Translations under genes and position numbers: made by a program
Origin: Corynebacterium vitaeruminis DSM 20294
GTDB taxonomy: Bacteria > Actinomycetota > Actinomycetes > Mycobacteriales > Mycobacteriaceae
DNA: 64,000 bases
Direction of reading: 5' to 3'
Assembly (NCBI RefSeq): GCF_000550805.1
Contig: NZ_CP004353.1
Coordinates: forward strand, 2,108,001 to 2,172,000
The notes under the pieces: model-generated
What the model saw: only the letters and a program-made list of their open reading frames with translations
What the model was told of the DNA's origin: nothing
Database searches by the model: none
In this document: one piece after another, positions 9,486 through 18,116 of the stretch
Layout: each line of letters opens with the position of its first letter
Position numbering within the stretch: the stretch's first letter is position 1

Positions 9486-10796
9486 TTACTTCGCCGCGAG
9501 CACCCGCACCACGACGCTGCCCACGCGGATGCGCCCGCGCCGGTCGCGCCCGCCCTCGGCGCGCAGCCGCAGCCCGCCGATCTCCACCTCGGTGCCCGGC
9601 AGCGGCACGCGGCCCTTTTCGTAGGCGATGAGCCCGCCGACGGTGTCCACCTGGTCGGTGACCTCCTCGTCGAACTCGATGTCGATGCCGTGGTCGTCGT
9701 GGATGCGCTCGGCGAGATCCTCCAGCGACAGGCGGGAGACGACGCGGTAGGTGGCCGGGTCGTCGTCGAAGCGCTCGATGGGGGCGACCTCGCGGTCGTC
9801 GTACTCGTCGGCGATCTCGCCCACGATCTCCTCGAGAATGTCCTCGATGGAGATCAGCCCCGCGATGCCGCCGTACTCATCGACGAGCATGGCGATGTGG
9901 TTGCGATCGCGCTGCATCTCGTGCAGCAGCGCGTCTAGGTTCTTCGAGTCCGGGACGAAGGTGGCCGGGCGCATCACCTCGTCGACGGTGACCGACCGGC
10001 CGCCGTCGGTGGCGTAGTAGGTGCGCTGGACCAGGTCCTTCAGGTAGATGATGCCGAGGATATCGTCGACGGTCTCGCCGATGACGGGAATGCGCGAGTG
10101 CCCGGAGCGCACGCACAGGCTGGTCGCCTGGCCCGCGGTCTTGCCGGACTCGATCCACACCATCTCCGGGCGCGGCACCATGACCGAGCGCGCGGTGGTG
10201 GACGCGAGGTCGAACACCGACTGGATCATGCGGCGCTCCTCGACCTCCACCACGCCGTGCTCCTGGGCGATGTCGACCATCTCGCGCAGCTCCACCTCGG
10301 TGGAGTATGGCCCGTCAGCAAAGCCCGGGCCGGGGGCGATGATGTTGCCGATGCGGATGAGCAGCCGCGCGATCGGCCCCAGCACCTTGGCGAAGCTCGA
10401 CAGCAGGAACGCCGAACTCAGCGAGATCGAATACGGGTTCTTGCGCCCCACCGTCCGGGAGAACACGCCGATGACGGTGTAGGTAATGAGCGCCACGCCG
10501 AAGATGGCGGCCGCGAGCGCGAGAGCGTGGTCGTCGATAAGCGCATAGGACAGCACGCCGGCGTAGACCGCGGCGGTGACGTCCAGCAGCGTGCGCACCA
10601 GAACCAGCAGGTTGATGTGCTCGGCGCGGCGGTCGAGCACGCGCAGCAGCGTCTTGGCCGCGGGCTTCTCGTCTTCCTTGACCATGTTCTCCACCCGCGC
10701 GCGGGAGATCGAGGCGACGGCGGCCTCGACCGTGCCGAACAGGCCAGACAGTAAGAGCGCGGCGACGATGATGAGGCCGGCTGAGAGCGGACTCAC
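9486..10796 (-). CDS. CNNM/DUF21 membrane protein with two CBS domains and CorC-HlyC domain
   Basis: 436 residues. Hydrophobic N-terminal DUF21 part with about four membrane segments ([38 protein letters not shown]), a tandem CBS pair in the middle ([14 protein letters not shown] ... [25 protein letters not shown]), and a C-terminal CorC/HlyC domain ([18 protein letters not shown] ... TVGGLIAY). Such proteins are linked to magnesium or cobalt efflux. The gene position in a ybeY-CBS-era block is conserved in actinobacteria. The GTG start follows the ybeY stop directly (TAAGTG), so it is the distal gene of a phoH-ybeY-CBS unit. Confidence 0.9.
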   Translation of the reverse strand: MSPLSAGLIIVAALLLSGLFGTVEAAVASISRARVENMVKEDEKPAAKTLLRVLDRRAEHINLLVLVRTLLDVTAAVYAGVLSYALIDDHALALAAAIFGVALITYTVIGVFSRTVGRKNPYSISLSSAFLLSSFAKVLGPIARLLIRIGNIIAPGPGFADGPYSTEVELREMVDIAQEHGVVEVEERRMIQSVFDLASTTARSVMVPRPEMVWIESGKTAGQATSLCVRSGHSRIPVIGETVDDILGIIYLKDLVQRTYYATDGGRSVTVDEVMRPATFVPDSKNLDALLHEMQRDRNHIAMLVDEYGGIAGLISIEDILEEIVGEIADEYDDREVAPIERFDDDPATYRVVSRLSLEDLAERIHDDHGIDIEFDEEVTDQVDTVGGLIAYEKGRVPLPGTEVEIGGLRLRAEGGRDRRGRIRVGSVVVRVLAAK

Positions 10797-11429
10797 TTAG
10801 GCGTCACCGGTGCTTTCTTCGCTTTCCGACGCCGAAGGCTCCGGCCCCTCGGCGATGGCGGGGATCCCGCCGCCGGGGACGAGCTTGTCCAGCTCGGCGC
10901 GGTCGGCGGCCGAGGGGAAGGCACCCGGCCCGGTGGGCTTGGGCTGGTAGGCCACCCCGCGCTCCTCGCAGTCGGCGTACCAGTCGCGCAGCAGCTCGTT
11001 CTGGAGGGCGAACATCTCCTGCTCGTCGGCGGGCTCGATGTGGTCGTAGCCAAGTAAGTGCAGGCAGCCGTGGGTGGTCAGCAGGCAGAGCTCGTGGCCG
11101 AGGTCGTGCCCGGCCTTCTCCGCCTGCTTGGCCGCGAACTCCGGGCACAGGATGATGTCACCCAGGATGGAGGGGCCGTACGGGCTGGCGTCGGGGCGGC
11201 CCATGCCCGGGGTGAGCTCGTCCATGGGGAAGCTCATGACGTCGGTGGGGCCCTCCAGGTCCATCCAGCGCACGTGCAGGTCGCTCATGGTGTCGAGGTC
11301 GACGATGGAGATGGTCACCTCCGCGTCGGGGTTGATGTCCATCTCGCCCAGCACGAAGCTGGCGACGTCGATGAGTTCTTCCTCGTTCACACCCGCGTAG
11401 CCCGACTCGTTGACCACTTCAATGCTCAT
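10797..11429 (-). CDS. ybeY: Endoribonuclease YbeY
   Basis: Zinc-dependent endoribonuclease for 16S rRNA 3'-end processing and 70S quality control. The metal motif [11 protein letters not shown] is present, with the family GDIILCPEF and [11 protein letters not shown] ahead of it. At 210 residues it is longer than the usual ~150-180, because of a Ser/Glu/Pro-rich C-terminal tail after about residue 150 that looks disordered. Within that tail the DNA (about 10820-10837) contains a diverged copy of the window's GTCGAC repeat (GCTTTCCGACGCCGAAGG). It lies between phoH and the CBS gene and abuts the latter. Confidence 0.94.
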   Translation of the reverse strand: MSIEVVNESGYAGVNEEELIDVASFVLGEMDINPDAEVTISIVDLDTMSDLHVRWMDLEGPTDVMSFPMDELTPGMGRPDASPYGPSILGDIILCPEFAAKQAEKAGHDLGHELCLLTTHGCLHLLGYDHIEPADEQEMFALQNELLRDWYADCEERGVAYQPKPTGPGAFPSAADRAELDKLVPGGGIPAIAEGPEPSASESEESTGDA

Positions 11430-11470
11430 TGTGCTTCCCTCGCCCGTTGCTGCCTATGACCTGACTAAGC

Positions 11471-12487
11471 CTAGTTGGACTGCTTCAAGTTGTAGTACAT
11501 CGCGCGCTGCTCGCGGCGCTTTTCTTCCTGCTCCTCGTACTCGTCGTAGGCCTCGACGATGCGTCCGACGAGCTGGTGGCGCACGACGTCGGCGGAGGTG
11601 AGCTCGCAGAAAGCCACGTCTTCAACCCCGCGCAGGATGTGGCGCACGAGGCGCAGGCCCGACTTCTGCCCGCCGGGCAGGTCCACCTGGGTGATGTCGC
11701 CGGTGACCACCATCTTCGAGCCGAAGCCCAGGCGGGTGAGGAACATCTTCATCTGCGCGGGCGTAGTGTTCTGCGCCTCGTCGAGGATGACGAAGGCGTC
11801 GTTAAGCGTGCGGCCGCGCATGTAGGCCAGCGGCGCCACCTCGACGATGCCCGCCTCCATGAGCTTCGGGATGATCTCCGGGTCCACCATGTCGCGCAGC
11901 GCGTCGTGCAGCGGGCGCAGGTAGGGGTCGATCTTGTCGTTGAGGGTGCCGGGCAAGAATCCCAGCTTCTCGCCAGCCTCCACGGCCGGGCGGGTCAGGA
12001 TGATGCGGCTGACCTGCTTGGATTGCAGCGCCTGGACGGCCTTGGCCATGGCCAGGTAGGTCTTGCCGGAGCCCGCCGGGCCCAGCCCGAAGGTGACGGT
12101 GTTCTCGTCGATGGCGTCGACGTATTCCTTCTGGCCGTAGGTCTTCGGGCGGACGGACTTGCCCTTGCGGCGGATGATGTCGCTGCCGAGCGCCTGCGCC
12201 ACGCTCATCGGGGCCTCCACGGTGACGATGCCGACCGCGTGCTTGACGGAGTCCGGGCTAATCACGTGCCCGCGGCGGGCAATCGACTGCAGCTCCTTGA
12301 GCACCTTCACCGCGCGGGCGACCTCGTGGTCGGCTCCGGTGAGGGTCACCTGCGTTCCGCGGACGAAGATCTCGCAGTCGAGCTGGTTTTCTAGCACCTT
12401 GAGGTTTTCGTCGTTGACGCCGAGGACGGTCTGCGAGTGCGCGGGGTCCAGTTCCACGACGCGGGTAATGGTGGTGGGGCTAGCCAC
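11471..12487 (-). CDS. phoH: PhoH-family ATPase
   Basis: 338 residues. An N-terminal KH-like/small RNA-binding region (residues 1-110) precedes the PhoH P-loop domain with Walker [13 protein letters not shown] and Walker [12 protein letters not shown], then [12 protein letters not shown]. The family is associated with RNA metabolism, and the frequent phoH-ybeY pairing supports a shared role in ribosome or RNA processing. The start is GTG at 12487. An acidic, Arg/Glu-rich tail ends the protein. It starts the unit phoH-ybeY-CBS; 41 bases separate it from ybeY. Confidence 0.93.
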   Translation of the reverse strand: MASPTTITRVVELDPAHSQTVLGVNDENLKVLENQLDCEIFVRGTQVTLTGADHEVARAVKVLKELQSIARRGHVISPDSVKHAVGIVTVEAPMSVAQALGSDIIRRKGKSVRPKTYGQKEYVDAIDENTVTFGLGPAGSGKTYLAMAKAVQALQSKQVSRIILTRPAVEAGEKLGFLPGTLNDKIDPYLRPLHDALRDMVDPEIIPKLMEAGIVEVAPLAYMRGRTLNDAFVILDEAQNTTPAQMKMFLTRLGFGSKMVVTGDITQVDLPGGQKSGLRLVRHILRGVEDVAFCELTSADVVRHQLVGRIVEAYDEYEEQEEKRREQRAMYYNLKQSN

Positions 12488-12533
12488 TGGTTGTCATCAC
12501 TGCTTTCGCTGATTGTGTCAGTTGTGGGCATTC

Positions 12534-12583
12534 GGCTCGGGCTTGCCCGCGCATCGCGCGCGAAGCGTCGACAAGCAAGAGCC
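12534..12583. repeat. GTCGAC repeat copy 3 within a large imperfect hairpin
   Basis: Core GCGTCGACAAGC at 12565-12576 (one mismatch to the family core). Its CAAGC belongs to the right arm CAAGCAAGAGCC (12572-12583), which pairs with GGCTCGGGCTTG (12534-12545) with two mismatches. It lies between rsmE and phoH. Confidence 0.65.
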
Positions 12584-12624
12584 AGTACTAGAAGTATCTT
12601 ACAGTTCGCCGGCTCCCGCAGAAC

Positions 12625-13389
12625 CTACCAGCGATCCGTGCGGACGCCAATGGCCGCGAGCGCCACGATGCCCGCGCTCGCCGTGCGCAGGACCTCCGGG
12701 CCGAGCTTCACGGCGGTGGCCCCGGCGCGGGTGAGCTGCTCGACCTCCTCGGGGCTGACGCCTCCCTCGGGGCCGATGATGACCGCGATGGAACCGGCGC
12801 GATCGAGCGGGACCTGCGCGATTGGTGCGGCCGCCTCCTCGTGGAGGATGAGCACGAGGTCGAACTCCCCCAGCATCGCCGCGACCTGCGCGGTGCGCAT
12901 CGGCTCGGTGACCTCCGGCAGGCGCGGGCGGCGCGACTGCTTGGCCGCGGCGATGGCCGCCTGGCGCCACTTTTGCACGCCCTTGCCGCGCTTGGCGCCC
13001 TGCCACTTGGCCACGCACCGGCTGGCCTCCCAGGGCACGATGCGGTCGGCGCCGCCCTGGGTGAGCAGGTCGACGGCGAGCTCGCTGCGCTCCGACTTCG
13101 GCAGCGCCTGGATCACCGTCACCGTGGGCGTGGGCGCGGGCAGCTCCTCGCGCTCCACAATGCGCGCCTCGAGGGTGTCCTTGCCGCGCGTGGCGGTCAC
13201 CTCGGCGATGGCGCGGCCGCCGCGGCCGTCGACGAGCGCGATCTTCTCCCCCACCGCGATGCGTTTGACGGAGACGGCGTGCCGCCCCTCGGGGCCGGTC
13301 AGCGTGAACGCCTGGCCTGCCTCGGGAAGCGCGGCGAAAGTGCCCTCGAGCACCGCGTCGAGGTCAGCGATGAAGACGGGCAGGGACAT
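12625..13389 (-). CDS. rsmE: 16S rRNA m3U1498 methyltransferase RsmE
   Basis: 254-residue SPOUT-class methyltransferase that modifies U1498 of 16S rRNA. The N-terminal PUA-like domain (VFIADLDAVLEG ... GRHAVSVKRI) is followed by the SPOUT knot: VIQALPKSERSELAVDLLTQGGADRIVPW, SRRPRLPEV, and the SAM-loop IGPEGGVSPEEVEQL with LGPEVLRTASAGIVALA. The start is ATG 13389 with AGAGG upstream; the long extension in frame reads through the repeat-rich spacer and is not credible. It is probably co-expressed with dnaJ upstream. Confidence 0.94.
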   Translation of the reverse strand: MSLPVFIADLDAVLEGTFAALPEAGQAFTLTGPEGRHAVSVKRIAVGEKIALVDGRGGRAIAEVTATRGKDTLEARIVEREELPAPTPTVTVIQALPKSERSELAVDLLTQGGADRIVPWEASRCVAKWQGAKRGKGVQKWRQAAIAAAKQSRRPRLPEVTEPMRTAQVAAMLGEFDLVLILHEEAAAPIAQVPLDRAGSIAVIIGPEGGVSPEEVEQLTRAGATAVKLGPEVLRTASAGIVALAAIGVRTDRW

Positions 13390-13410
13390 GCGGGGTACCT
13401 CTTTTGCTGT

Positions 13411-13423
13411 GCTTGTCGACGCC
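13411..13423 (-). repeat. GTCGAC repeat copy 4 (reverse orientation)
   Basis: GCTTGTCGACGCC on the plus strand, exact core, 21 bases upstream of the rsmE start and therefore within the dnaJ-rsmE spacer. Confidence 0.75.
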
Positions 13424-13442
13424 TGTCGGCGTGGTGCCGGAC

Positions 13443-13489
13443 GGCTCCGGCGTGGCACCGGCGTGGCTCCGGCGTGGCACCGGTGCCAC
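13443..13489. repeat. Tandem 22-bp repeat ending in a perfect 16-bp palindrome
   Basis: GGCTCCGGCGTGGCACCGG occurs at 13443-13461 and again at 13465-13483 (period 22). The second copy runs into GTGGCACCGGTGCCAC (13474-13489), a perfect palindrome. It lies 25 bases past the dnaJ stop and could act as an RNA hairpin separating dnaJ from rsmE. Confidence 0.8.
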
Positions 13490-13513
13490 GAGTTCAAGGA
13501 AGGGATCCGGGCT

Positions 13514-14641
13514 CTAGCGGCGGAAACGGTTGCGGATGCGGCCGAACAGGCCTTCGCCGTGGGCGTCCTCGCGGCGCACCCCGGTGGTCTCGCCGCCATG
13601 CTCGCGCAGCTTCTCCAGCAGGTCCTTCTGCTTGTCGCTGAGTTCGGTGGGGACGGTGACGTCGACGTGGGCATAGAGGTTGCCATTGCCTTCGCCGCGC
13701 AGGCGCGGCATACCCTGGCCCGCGACGTTGATCGCGGCGTTGGGCTGGGTGCCCTGCGGGATGGTGACGGTGATCGGCTCGCCGTCGAGGGCATCCACGT
13801 CGAAGTCGACGCCGAGGGCCGCGTCGACCATCGGTACGGTGACGCTGAAGTGGAGGTCGTCGCCCTCGCGGGTGAACACCGGGTGGCGGTCGATGGAGAC
13901 CTCGACGTAGAGGTCGCCCGCGGGGCCGCCGCCGTGGCCGACCTCGCCCTGGCCCGCCATGCGGATGCGCATGCCTTCGGCGATGCCCGCTGGGATGTTG
14001 ACCGTGAGGTCGCGGCGTGCCGCCACGCGGCCGTCGCCGCCGCACTTGGCGCAGGGATCCGGGATGACCTCGCCGGTGCCGTCGCAGACCGGGCACGGAG
14101 CGGTGGTCATGACGTTGCCGAGGAAGGAGCGCTGAACCTGCTGGATGTGGCCGGAGCCGTTGCAGTTGGTGCAGGTGACCGGCTTGGACTTGGTCTTGGA
14201 GCCGGTGCCCTCGCAGGCGTCGCACAGGATGGCGGTGTCGATGGTGACGGGCTTCTTCACGCCGAGGTAGGCGTCCTCCAGCGAGATGCGGGTGCGCAGG
14301 AGCGCGTCCGAGCCGGGCTGCACGCGCGAGCGCGGGCCCTGGGCCGCACCGCCGCCGCCGAAGAAGGCCTCGAAGATGTCGCCGAATCCGCCGCCGCCGC
14401 CGTAGCCGCCCGCGCCGCCGCCCTGGGCCATGGGGTCGCCGCCGGCGTCGACGATGCGGCGCTTCTCTGGGTCGAGCAGCACCTCCTGCGCGATCGAGAT
14501 CTCGCTGAACTTCTCCGCGGCCTCCTCGGTGTCGTTCACGTCGGGGTGGTACTTGCGGGCGAGCTTGCGGTATGCCTTCTTGATCTCGTTGTCGCTGGCG
14601 CCACGGTCGACCCCAAGGATTCCGTAATAGTCACGAGCCAC
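13514..14641 (-). CDS. dnaJ: Chaperone DnaJ (HrcA-linked paralogue, DnaJ2-like)
   Basis: Hsp40 co-chaperone of 375 residues. J-domain with HPD (KYHPDVND) at about residues 31-38; a Gly-rich linker ([25 protein letters not shown]) including the DIFEAFF helix; four CxxCxGxG-type zinc repeats ([32 protein letters not shown]); then the C-terminal substrate domains. It lies downstream of hrcA, the usual setting of the second dnaJ of actinobacteria (the other is with dnaK). The start is GTG 14641. A CIRCE-like operator at 14712-14738 suggests direct HrcA repression. Confidence 0.93.
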   Translation of the reverse strand: MARDYYGILGVDRGASDNEIKKAYRKLARKYHPDVNDTEEAAEKFSEISIAQEVLLDPEKRRIVDAGGDPMAQGGGAGGYGGGGGFGDIFEAFFGGGGAAQGPRSRVQPGSDALLRTRISLEDAYLGVKKPVTIDTAILCDACEGTGSKTKSKPVTCTNCNGSGHIQQVQRSFLGNVMTTAPCPVCDGTGEVIPDPCAKCGGDGRVAARRDLTVNIPAGIAEGMRIRMAGQGEVGHGGGPAGDLYVEVSIDRHPVFTREGDDLHFSVTVPMVDAALGVDFDVDALDGEPITVTIPQGTQPNAAINVAGQGMPRLRGEGNGNLYAHVDVTVPTELSDKQKDLLEKLREHGGETTGVRREDAHGEGLFGRIRNRFRR

Positions 14642-14711
14642 GGTTATCTCTACAGCTTTCTATGCGTTAATTTGTGCAATCGTCGGTGCGCCGCCGCTCC
14701 CCCGAGGGCTT

Positions 14712-14738
14712 CTAGCAGACGGCGTCTATGAGTGCTAA
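14712..14738 (-). promoter_or_regulatory. CIRCE operator (HrcA site) upstream of dnaJ
   Basis: Known CIRCE consensus is TTAGCACTC-N9-GAGTGCTAA. Here, on the plus strand, the right arm GAGTGCTAA (14730-14738) is perfect, the spacer is exactly 9 bases, and the left arm CTAGCAGAC (14712-14720) matches 6 of 9. It lies 71 bases upstream of the dnaJ start and just behind hrcA. The spacing and perfect arm make this unlikely to be chance. Confidence 0.8.
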
Positions 14739-14829
14739 GTCCTTAATGATAACGCCCAAGGCGTCAAAGTTTAAGCCGGGTCGCTACTGGCGAACGCGGG
14801 GCGCGGAAGGCACCCACCCGGAGAAGGTG

Positions 14830-15876
14830 CTACTTCCCGCCGAGCACCCGGCTGACGTACTGTGCAACGGCCAAGACCTTCGACATTGTTCCCGAGTAGT
14901 CCATGTACGTCGGCCCCACCACGCCGAGCCCGCCCAGGGTCTCCCCCTGCGAACCGTAGCCGGTGGCCACGACGGAGGTTTGCGCGAGCTGGTCGTCCTC
15001 GTTCTCCTCGCCGATGAGCACGCTCACGTGACCCAGGTCCTGGACGTTTGCCAAGAGCTTGAGCACCACCACCTGCTCCTCGAGCGCCTCGAGGATGCTG
15101 GGCAGGCCCTGCGGGAAGTCGCGCGCCACGCGGGTGAGGTTGGAGGCGCCCGCCAGGATGAGCCGGTCGTTGGGCTGCTCGACGAGCGTCTCGATGAGCA
15201 CCGTCGCGCAGCGCAGCACGTGGCTTTGGATCTCCGGCTCCACGAAGATCTCCTTGTGCGTGGGGTCGGCCAGGTCCGCCAGCGAGACCGAGGCGTCGGT
15301 GAGCGTCTTGCCGTCGAGCGCGCGGTTGAGCACGTCCTTGAGCTTGGCCACCTGCTCCGGCCCGCAGACCTGGGTGAGCTCCACGTTGCGCTGGTCCACG
15401 CGCCCGGAGTCGGTGATGAGCACGAGCAGCAGGCGCACCGGCGAGAGCAGCACCACCTCGCAGTGCTTGACCCGGCTGACCTTCAGGTTCGGCAGCTGCA
15501 CCACGGCGGCCTGGCGGGTGATCTGCGAGAGCAGCTGCACGCTTCGGCGCAGCACGTCCTCCAGGTCCACCCCGCCCTCGAGGAAGTTGAGGATCGCCGA
15601 GCGCTCGGCCTGCGAGAGCGGCTTGACCTCGTTGAGCGAGTCCACGAACAGCCGGTAGGCCTTCTGGGTGGGGATGCGCCCGGAGCTCGCGTGCTGGCTC
15701 ATGATGTAGCCCTCGGACTCGAGCACCGCCATGTCGTTGCGGATGGTCGCCGAGGAGACGTTGAGCTTGTGCCGCTCGAGCAGCGCCTTGGACCCCACCG
15801 GCTCCTGGGAGGAGATGTAGTCGGCCACGATGGCGCGCAGGACCTCCTGCCGCCGCTTCTGCGTCGCTCCCGCCAC
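14830..15876 (-). CDS. hrcA: Heat-inducible transcription repressor HrcA
   Basis: Represses chaperone genes by binding CIRCE. 348 residues: N-terminal winged helix ([57 protein letters not shown]) and a GAF-like/dimerisation domain after about residue 100. The start is GTG 15876 because GGAGGA lies 4-5 bases upstream; a GTG at 15894 has no ribosome site. The operator found upstream of dnaJ 91 bases past its stop gives a direct target in the window. Confidence 0.94.
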   Translation of the reverse strand: MAGATQKRRQEVLRAIVADYISSQEPVGSKALLERHKLNVSSATIRNDMAVLESEGYIMSQHASSGRIPTQKAYRLFVDSLNEVKPLSQAERSAILNFLEGGVDLEDVLRRSVQLLSQITRQAAVVQLPNLKVSRVKHCEVVLLSPVRLLLVLITDSGRVDQRNVELTQVCGPEQVAKLKDVLNRALDGKTLTDASVSLADLADPTHKEIFVEPEIQSHVLRCATVLIETLVEQPNDRLILAGASNLTRVARDFPQGLPSILEALEEQVVVLKLLANVQDLGHVSVLIGEENEDDQLAQTSVVATGYGSQGETLGGLGVVGPTYMDYSGTMSKVLAVAQYVSRVLGGK

Positions 15877-15929
15877 GGGATCCTCCAATCTCACCTGGTT
15901 TGCTTATCTGTTCAGTGTAAGACGCTGGC

Positions 15930-17099
15930 TTAGGCCTCGTCGAACAGGATGTCGGCAATGATGCCGTCGGCGAGCAGCCGCCCGGAGTCCGTGAGCGCCA
16001 CCCGGCCGGCCCCGCCGCCGGTGATGGCGAGCATCCCTAGGCCCTCGAAACGGCGGGCCACGTGCTGCTCGCGCTCGTCGAGTTCCGACATCGCCAGGCC
16101 CTCGCGCAGGCGCAGGCCCAGCATGACCTTTTCCTCGTGGCGCTCGGCCGCCCCCAGCTCCTCGGTCTCCTTGATCGGGAGCGCGCCTTCGCCCAGGATC
16201 TTCGCGTAGGTGGCCGGGTGCTTGACGTTGAAGAAGCGCGTCGTGCCCAGGTGCGAGTGGGCGCCCGGGCCCGCGCCCCACCAGTCGCCGTCGCGCCAGT
16301 AGCCCAGGTTGTGGCGGCACTCCCCGCCGATTCGTGCCCAGTTGGACACCTCGTACCAGCCGAAGCCCGCCTCGGTGAGGGCGGCGTCGATCATCCAGTA
16401 GCGGTCGGCGTAGACGTCCTCCTGCGGGGCGGGCAGCTCGCCCTTTCGCACCTTTCGCGCCATCCGGGTGCCGTCCTCCACGATGAGCGAGTAGGCGCTC
16501 ACGTGGTCGACGCCGGTCTCCAGCACCTTCTCCAGCGTGAGGCGCACGTCCTCGTCGCGCTCGGTGGGCGTGCCGTAGATCATGTCCAGGTTGACGTGGT
16601 CGAAGCCCGCGGCCAGCGCCTCGCGCGCGGCGTCGAAGGCCCGGCCCGGGGTATGCGCGCGCTCCAAGACCCGCAGCACCGCCGAGGAGGCCGACTGCAT
16701 GCCGAGCGAGATGCGCGTATACCCCGCCTCGCGCAGGCCTTCGAAGAACTCCGGCGACGTGGACTCGGGGTTGGACTCGGTGGTCACCTCGGCGCCCGCC
16801 GCGATTCCGGTGGTGTTCGCGATGGCCTTGAGCACCCGTCCGAGTCCTGCCGCGCCCAGCATGGAGGGGGTTCCTCCCCCGATGAAGATCGTTTCCGCTT
16901 GTCGACGGTCCCCGGCCGCCTCCCGGCGCGCGGCGGCGAGCTCGAGTTCCTTTTCGAGCGCGTCGAGGTAGCTCTCGGGCGAGGCCGAGCTCCCCAGCTC
17001 GCCGGGGGTGTAGGTGTTGAAGTCGCAGTAGCCGCAGCGCGAGCTGCAGAACGGGACGTGGAGGTACACGCCGAAGGGCGCGGAAGGTGTGTCAGGCAT
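15930..17099 (-). CDS. hemW: Radical-SAM heme chaperone HemW (HemN-like)
   Basis: 389 residues. The radical-SAM cysteine motif CSSRCGYCDF (CxxxCxxC) is near residue 17-25, followed by GGGTPSMLGAAGL and the C-terminal HemN domain. The family is now seen as a heme-trafficking protein rather than a true coproporphyrinogen oxidase. The start at ATG 17099 is supported by TACACT (17109-17114, minus strand), a -10 about 9 bases upstream, and by the lack of a Shine-Dalgarno, so it may be leaderless. The longer frame to 17123 would start upstream of that -10. hrcA follows after about 50 bases. Confidence 0.92.
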   Translation of the reverse strand: MPDTPSAPFGVYLHVPFCSSRCGYCDFNTYTPGELGSSASPESYLDALEKELELAAARREAAGDRRQAETIFIGGGTPSMLGAAGLGRVLKAIANTTGIAAGAEVTTESNPESTSPEFFEGLREAGYTRISLGMQSASSAVLRVLERAHTPGRAFDAAREALAAGFDHVNLDMIYGTPTERDEDVRLTLEKVLETGVDHVSAYSLIVEDGTRMARKVRKGELPAPQEDVYADRYWMIDAALTEAGFGWYEVSNWARIGGECRHNLGYWRDGDWWGAGPGAHSHLGTTRFFNVKHPATYAKILGEGALPIKETEELGAAERHEEKVMLGLRLREGLAMSELDEREQHVARRFEGLGMLAITGGGAGRVALTDSGRLLADGIIADILFDEA

Positions 17100-17141
17100 A
17101 GGCGTTACAGTGTAGCGCCCCACCGCTTTCGCGGGATAGCG

Positions 17142-17825
17142 CTAGGAGGCGTCGGCGCCCTTCGCCGCGCGGAGCTTGGCGCGCACGCGCTGAACGACCG
17201 CGTCGATGCGGGCGCGCTCGTTGAGGAAGGCCGGCGGGTTGCTGCCGCGCATTGTGCGGCAGAACGCCGGGTGCTCGACTGCCACGGTCTCCAGCCAGGC
17301 CTCGGCGGCGGCGGTGACGGCCTCGGCGGTGCGGGCGTAGAGCAGCGGCAGGTTGAGCGAGTCGAGATCGCGGGCGGCGCGCTCGGTCTCGGCGAGCTCC
17401 CACTCCACCACGTGGGCGAGGTAGTCGCCGATGAGCTCGGTGCGGGCCTCGAGAGCCTGGGTGAGCTCGCCGACCATGACCGGGGTGCGCTGGATCGGGA
17501 AGCGGTCGCGCAGGTTGTCGGTGGTGATAAGAACCGGGCGGGAGAACTCCTTGCGCACCGGGGTCATCGCGGCGACCGTCCCGGAGGCGATGCCGGAGGT
17601 GAGCGCTTGGCGCAGTCCGGCGAGCTCGGAGAGCACGGCGCGGGCGTCCCGGCGGGCCTCGGCGACGATCTCCTCGAACTCCGCGAGGCAGTCCTCGACC
17701 AGCTCGGCGTCCCAGTCGGCGACGGCCTCGGCGAGGTTTTCGATGTAGGTGGCCACCTCGTCGCCGATGTTGAAGAGCTCCTGGGTGAGCTGGCGGTGGC
17801 GCGTCGTGGCGTCGAGTCCGATCAT
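17142..17825 (-). CDS. Uncharacterised helical protein between hemW and fadD
   Basis: 227 residues, almost wholly helical and acidic, without signal peptide or membrane segment; no cysteine cluster or catalytic motif is visible. Three long amphipathic helices cover residues 10-85, and another pair 120-180 (GELTQALEARTELIGDYLAHVVEWELAETERAARDLDSL), which may form a coiled coil or bundle. The start has a good GGGAGG at about 4-5 bases. I do not recognise the family. Codon use is typical of the host, so it is probably a conserved genus-level gene rather than a recent arrival. Confidence 0.8.
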   Translation of the reverse strand: MIGLDATTRHRQLTQELFNIGDEVATYIENLAEAVADWDAELVEDCLAEFEEIVAEARRDARAVLSELAGLRQALTSGIASGTVAAMTPVRKEFSRPVLITTDNLRDRFPIQRTPVMVGELTQALEARTELIGDYLAHVVEWELAETERAARDLDSLNLPLLYARTAEAVTAAAEAWLETVAVEHPAFCRTMRGSNPPAFLNERARIDAVVQRVRAKLRAAKGADAS

Positions 17826-17898
17826 GAGCCCTCCCTTTCACCCTGTGCCTGGCGAAGCCGTCGAAGTTTCACTAATACTGCACATCGTTTTCCGGTCT

Positions 17899-17927
17899 CA
17901 AGGCCACGGGCCTTGGCGTCGACAAGC
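17899..17927 (+). repeat. GTCGAC repeat copy 5 attached to a hairpin
   Basis: CAAGGCC-ACG-GGCCTTG (17899-17915) is a 7-bp hairpin whose right arm runs into the repeat CCTTGGCGTCGACAAGC (core 17915-17927). The rest of the 291-base spacer 17826-18116 holds no gene that I can support. Confidence 0.75.
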
Positions 17928-18077
17928 GAAAAATGCCTGCTTACGGCGACAAAAAGCCGGAAGACGATAAGCCCTGGCCGTGGAGGTCGGGGCGTCATGC
18001 GATTCCGATTGGAAACTCTAGATCACTTCGCGGCGCAAATCCGCGCGGCTCGCCGGAAGCGTGAAAAGTGTTGGCTG

Positions 18078-18109
18078 TAAAACGCGAGCGGCCCCTGTTT
18101 CCAGGGGCC
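18078..18109 (-). terminator. Terminator of fadD
   Basis: GGCCCCTG (18090-18097) and CAGGGGCC (18102-18109) with loop TTTC; a T-run follows on the minus strand at 18078-18082. Confidence 0.85.
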
Positions 18110-18116
18110 GTGGGCG

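Noticed and set aside
13443..13489. Possible CRISPR-like array
   Set aside because: Only two units with a 3-base gap; no spacers of 25-40 bases and no cas genes.
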